Positions 60,682 to 64,000 of a stretch of DNA of 64,000 nucleotides are shown one piece after another. The notes below the pieces were generated by a model that searched no databases, had not been told where the DNA came from, and worked only from the letters and a program-made list of their open reading frames with translations. A program made the translations under genes and the position numbers. The stretch covers positions 62,001-126,000 of the forward strand of contig NC_017385.1 in assembly GCF_000223375.1 (NCBI RefSeq), written 5' to 3'. This DNA comes from Ketogulonicigenium vulgare WSH-001 (GTDB lineage: Bacteria > Pseudomonadota > Alphaproteobacteria > Rhodobacterales > Rhodobacteraceae). Numbering within the stretch: the first letter of the stretch is position 1; every line of letters begins with the position of its first letter.

Positions 60682-61059
60682 ATGAGCAATCCTGTAACCT
60701 CGTATAATCCCGCCGAGACCAGCAATCTGTTGTCCGGCAAGGATGAAGTGAAGGGCACCAAGGTCTACAGCCCCGCAGGCGATGATCTGGGCCATATCGA
60801 CGACGTGATGATCGATGCCGCCAGCGGCAAAGTTGTTTACGGCGTGCTGGAGTTCGGCGGTTTTCTGGGCCTCGGCTCGGATTATCACCTGATCCCGTTT
60901 GGCAAGCTGCGCTATGACCATGCCCGCCACGGCTATGTCACCGATCTGACCAAGGCACAGCTGGAAGGCGCGCCCGCCTATAGCGACGATTGGCGTACCA
61001 ACCGCGACTGGCAGCAGCGCAACTATGACCACTATGGCCTGCCGCCCTATTGGATCTAA
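60682..61059 (+). CDS. Cytosolic PRC-barrel protein
   Basis: A 125-residue protein with a PRC-barrel (KVYSPAGDDLGHIDDVMIDAASGKVVYGVLEFGGFLGLGSDYHLIPF) and a charged aromatic C-terminal tail. There is no signal peptide. AAAGGAGA lies at the right distance before the ATG. Proteins of this type are frequent in alphaproteobacterial stress regulons. It lies 62 bases after the secreted PRC-barrel gene and ends at a terminator, so the pair is probably one transcript. Confidence 0.82.
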   Translation: MSNPVTSYNPAETSNLLSGKDEVKGTKVYSPAGDDLGHIDDVMIDAASGKVVYGVLEFGGFLGLGSDYHLIPFGKLRYDHARHGYVTDLTKAQLEGAPAYSDDWRTNRDWQQRNYDHYGLPPYWI

Positions 61060-61080
61060 CTGATCCAGTAAGCCACCATC

Positions 61081-61108
61081 AGCCGGCCCCTGCGGGGGCC
61101 GGCTTTTT
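61081..61108 (+). terminator. Terminator of the PRC-barrel genes
   Basis: AGCCGGCCCC and GGGGCCGGCT form a perfect stem with a short loop, followed by TTTTT. Confidence 0.9.
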
Positions 61109-61260
61109 GCGCTAGACCCCGCCGAGGTGCTGTCGTAACCTAAGGTCACATCTTTACTTCCACATCCGCCCTTGTCAGTTCTGACGTGACAAATTGTCGC
61201 GGTCATGCTGCTGAATGCGGATGCCAGTCCCAGATCCAAGCCCGACGCAAGGAGACGTAG

Positions 61261-63090
61261 ATGTTACCCAAATCATTGAAACATAAGAATGGCGCCATGC
61301 GCCTTGTCGCAGCCTCGACCCTTGCGCTGATGATCGGCGCGGGTGCCCATGCGCAGGTAAACCCGGTCGAAGTGCCGGTGGGCGCGAACGAGACCTTTAC
61401 CTCGCGCGTGCTGACCACCGGCCTGTCGAACCCTTGGGAAATCACCTGGGGCCCCGACAATATGCTGTGGGTGACCGAGCGATCTTCCGGCGAAGTGACG
61501 CGCGTCGACCCCAATACCGGCGAGCAGCAGGTCCTGCTGACCCTGACCGATTTCAGCGTCGATGTGCAACACCAGGGCCTACTTGGCCTCGCGCTGCATC
61601 CTGAGTTTATGCAAGAGAGCGGCAACGACTACGTCTATATCGTCTACACTTATAACACCGGCACCGAAGAAGCGCCCGATCCGCATCAAAAGCTGGTGCG
61701 TTATGCCTATGACGCTGCCGCGCAGCAGCTGGTCGATCCGGTTGATCTGGTCGCAGGCATTCCCGCAGGCAACGACCACAATGGCGGTCGCATCAAATTC
61801 GCCCCCGATGGCCAACACATCTTTTACACGCTGGGCGAGCAAGGCGCGAACTTTGGCGGTAACTTCCGCCGTCCGAACCACGCGCAACTGCTGCCGACGC
61901 AAGAGCAGGTCGACGCGGGCGATTGGGTCGCCTATTCGGGCAAGATCCTGCGCGTGAACCTTGACGGCACGATCCCCGAAGACAACCCCGAGATCGAGGG
62001 CGTGCGTAGCCATATCTTTACCTATGGCCACCGTAACCCGCAGGGCATCACCTTTGGCCCCGACGGCACCATTTATGCCACCGAACACGGCCCCGATACG
62101 GATGACGAGCTGAACATCATCGCCGGCGGTGGCAACTATGGGTGGCCGAATGTGGCCGGCTATCGCGATGGCAAATCCTATGTCTACGCTGATTGGAGCC
62201 AAGCGCCCGCTGACCAGCGTTACACCGGTCGCGCCGGTATCCCCGACACCGTGCCGCAATTCCCCGAGCTGGAATTCGCGCCCGAGATGGTCGATCCGCT
62301 GACAACCTATTGGACGGTGGATAATGATTACGATTTCACCGCCAATTGCGGCTGGATCTGTAATCCGACGATCGCGCCTTCGTCTGCCTATTACTATGCG
62401 GCGGGCGAGAGCGGTATCGCGGCTTGGGATAATTCGATCCTGATCCCGACGCTGAAACATGGCGGCATCTATGTGCAGCACCTCAGCGATGATGGCCAAT
62501 CTGTCGACGGCCTGCCCGAGCTGTGGTTCAGCACCCAGAACCGCTATCGCGATATCGAGATCAGCCCCGATAACCATGTTTTTGTGGCGACCGACAACTT
62601 TGGCACCTCGGCGCAGAAATATGGCGAGACCGGCTTTACCAACGTGCTGCATAACCCCGGCGCGATCCTTGTCTTTAGCTATGTCGGCGAGGATGCTGCG
62701 GGTCAGACCGGAATGATGACCGCGCCCGCACCGCAGACGCAATACACGCAAGTGCCCGCCGAGGGTGCAGGCGCGGGCGCGACTGAGGTTGCGGATGTCG
62801 ATTACGACACGCTGTTCACCGAAGGCCAGACCCTTTATGGCAGCGCATGTGCCGCGTGCCATGGTGCCGCTGGCCAAGGTGCGCAGGGCCCGACCTTTGT
62901 GGGCGTGCCGGATGTGACGGGTGACAAGGACTACCTTGCCCGCACCATCATCCACGGTTTTGGCTATATGCCGTCGTTTGCGACTCGGCTGGATGACGAG
63001 GAGGTTGCCGCCATCGCGACCTTTATCCGCAACAGCTGGGGCAATGACGAAGGCATCCTGACCCCGGCCGAGGCCGCTGCCACCCGCTGA
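61261..63090 (+). CDS. PQQ-type sugar/aldose dehydrogenase with C-terminal cytochrome c, sorbosone dehydrogenase-like
   Basis: A 609-residue periplasmic protein with a signal peptide ending near GAGAHAQ. Residues about 40-490 form the soluble glucose/sorbosone dehydrogenase beta-propeller (HQGLLGLALHPEF, NDHNGGRIKFAPDG, YGHRNPQGITF, EHGPDTDDELN). After an alanine/proline-rich linker comes a class I cytochrome c with CAACH and a distal methionine in GYMPSF. The architecture matches the PQQ- and haem-containing L-sorbosone dehydrogenase known from Ketogulonicigenium. It oxidises an aldose or sorbosone and passes electrons to the respiratory chain. The substrate is inferred. Confidence 0.82.
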   Translation: MLPKSLKHKNGAMRLVAASTLALMIGAGAHAQVNPVEVPVGANETFTSRVLTTGLSNPWEITWGPDNMLWVTERSSGEVTRVDPNTGEQQVLLTLTDFSVDVQHQGLLGLALHPEFMQESGNDYVYIVYTYNTGTEEAPDPHQKLVRYAYDAAAQQLVDPVDLVAGIPAGNDHNGGRIKFAPDGQHIFYTLGEQGANFGGNFRRPNHAQLLPTQEQVDAGDWVAYSGKILRVNLDGTIPEDNPEIEGVRSHIFTYGHRNPQGITFGPDGTIYATEHGPDTDDELNIIAGGGNYGWPNVAGYRDGKSYVYADWSQAPADQRYTGRAGIPDTVPQFPELEFAPEMVDPLTTYWTVDNDYDFTANCGWICNPTIAPSSAYYYAAGESGIAAWDNSILIPTLKHGGIYVQHLSDDGQSVDGLPELWFSTQNRYRDIEISPDNHVFVATDNFGTSAQKYGETGFTNVLHNPGAILVFSYVGEDAAGQTGMMTAPAPQTQYTQVPAEGAGAGATEVADVDYDTLFTEGQTLYGSACAACHGAAGQGAQGPTFVGVPDVTGDKDYLARTIIHGFGYMPSFATRLDDEEVAAIATFIRNSWGNDEGILTPAEAAATR

Positions 63091-63102
63091 ATGCTGTAAA
63101 AA

Positions 63103-63140
63103 CCACCCTCGCCTGCACATCAGGCGGGGGTATTTCATTT
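63103..63140 (+). terminator. Terminator of the sugar dehydrogenase gene
   Basis: ACCCTCGCCTG and CAGGCGGGGGT arms pair with one mismatch around a short loop and are followed by a T-rich tract. Confidence 0.75.
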
Positions 63141-63286
63141 ATTTTCACATCTGCCTTTGACATGTGCCGCTATCACGGTTAATGCGGCCCCTTCGGCTGT
63201 TCTGGGTCTAAGCGGGTGTGTTGCCCGATAAGAGAGACGGTTCAGTCCCTCCCGCCCTATTTAGGGCCCATTTAGGCAGAATAGTT

Positions 63287-64000
63287 TTGACTCATCAAAA
63301 TATCGCCGCGCCTCTGGCCGCGGCCCTTTCGCAACGTGGATATGAAACGCTGACCGCCGTGCAGCAAGCTGTGCTTGCGCCCGAGGCTGATGGCCGCGAC
63401 CTGCTGGTGTCGGCACAGACCGGTTCGGGTAAGACGGTGGCCTTTGGTATCGCAGTCGCGCCCGACCTTTTGGGCGACGACAATATCCTGCCGCTGAACA
63501 CGCCGCCTGTTGCGCTGTTCATCGCCCCCACGCGCGAGCTTGCGCTGCAAGTTGCTCAGGAACTGACCTGGCTTTACGCCAATGCAGGTGCCCAGATCGC
63601 GACCTGCGTCGGCGGTATGGATTACCGCACCGAGCGCCGCGCCCTTGCACGTCTGCCGCAAATCGTTGTCGGCACGCCCGGCCGTCTGCGCGACCATATC
63701 GACCGTGGCGGCCTTGACCTGTCCGAATTGCGCGTGACCGTGCTGGACGAAGCGGATGAGATGCTCGACCTCGGCTTCCGCGATGATCTGCAATATATCT
63801 TGCAAGCCGCGCCCGAAGATCGCCGCACGCTGATGTTCTCGGCCACCGTGCCGCGCGAGATTGAAAAACTGGCCCGCGACTTCCAAAATGACGCCCTGCG
63901 TCTGGAAACCCGTGGCGAGGCCAAGCAGCACAACGACATCAGCTACCAAGCTTTGTCGGTCACCATGCGCGATCGCGAAAACGCCATTTTCAACATGCTG
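63287..64000 (+). CDS. DEAD-box RNA helicase (N-terminal part, cut by the window end)
   Basis: The first 238 residues of a DEAD-box helicase read to the window edge without a stop. Motifs in order: Q-motif region YETLTAVQQAVL, Walker A AQTGSGKT, APTRELALQ, TPGRL, DEAD box VLDEADEMLDLGF and motif III FSATVP. It unwinds structured RNA, for example in ribosome assembly or cold stress. The likely start is a TTG at 63287 with AGGCAGA about eight bases before it; no in-frame ATG is near. About 150 bases of leader separate it from the preceding terminator. Confidence 0.88.
   Translation, partial: MTHQNIAAPLAAALSQRGYETLTAVQQAVLAPEADGRDLLVSAQTGSGKTVAFGIAVAPDLLGDDNILPLNTPPVALFIAPTRELALQVAQELTWLYANAGAQIATCVGGMDYRTERRALARLPQIVVGTPGRLRDHIDRGGLDLSELRVTVLDEADEMLDLGFRDDLQYILQAAPEDRRTLMFSATVPREIEKLARDFQNDALRLETRGEAKQHNDISYQALSVTMRDRENAIFNML

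Noticed and set aside
61579..63138. Minus-strand frame of 519 residues opposite the sugar dehydrogenase
   Set aside because: It is antisense to a gene with a signal peptide, propeller motifs and a CxxCH haem site.

Overview
The window looks like the chromosome of an alphaproteobacterium of the Rhodobacteraceae/Paracoccaceae type. It is GC-rich, uses ATG, GTG and TTG starts with many ATGA/TTGA gene overlaps, carries a complete PhyR-NepR-EcfG general stress module and a short H-NS/HvrA-type protein. A PQQ-type sugar dehydrogenase fused to cytochrome c (61.3-63.1 kb) resembles the sorbosone dehydrogenases known from Ketogulonicigenium; that genus is a guess, not a demonstration. No tRNA, rRNA or CRISPR array was seen.

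Left chromosomal part (0.5-20.3 kb). First comes a probable hydroxyproline catabolism cluster (DHDPS-family deaminase, 4-hydroxyproline epimerase, FAD D-amino-acid dehydrogenase, GntR regulator) with the same palindrome at both promoters. Next is a minus-strand operon: peptide-type ABC importer, ketopantoate-reductase-like enzyme, luciferase-like flavin oxidoreductase and, at its end, a mercaptopyruvate-type sulfurtransferase. A HipBA toxin-antitoxin pair follows, with three evenly spaced operator palindromes. Last is an overlapping signalling operon (multi-receiver hybrid kinase, CheR, HWE kinase).

Mobile element (about 20.53-46.68 kb). A Tn7-like transposon occupies the middle. Its tnsA-tnsB-tnsC-tniQ genes lie at the right side, and related repeats that look like TnsB-binding sites lie in opposite orientation at both edges. 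The cargo, left to right, is: (1) an eight-gene operon with two DUF6634-like paralogues, an orphan IS66 TnpB-like gene, a 43-residue ORF, two calcineurin-like phosphoesterases, a Lon-like AAA+ ATPase without a protease domain, and an unknown protein; (2) a two-gene unit of a soluble protein plus a four-helix membrane protein, reminiscent of phage lambda RexA/RexB; (3) a decayed IS5-family transposase; (4) a type I restriction-modification operon (ribbon-helix-helix-like small ORF, hsdM, hsdS, GIY-YIG/DUF4357 gene, hsdR) followed by a PrrC/RloC-like ATPase with a CxxC zinc-hook motif; (5) an unknown 205-residue protein. It reads as a defence island carried by a Tn7-like transposon.

Right chromosomal part (46.7-64 kb). 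A LacI-linked operon encodes an amino-acid-type ABC importer, a 2-hydroxyacid dehydrogenase, a PfkB sugar kinase and a hydratase. Then come a MYG1 protein, a small secreted protein, an NRAMP-related transporter, an H-NS-like protein, MgtC, the EcfG/NepR/PhyR module, a 57-residue DUF1328 protein, two PRC-barrel proteins, the sugar dehydrogenase and a DEAD-box helicase cut by the window end. Perfect GGAAC-N16-CGTT elements precede phyR, the DUF1328 gene and the first PRC-barrel gene, so the window shows both the stress regulator and part of its likely regulon.
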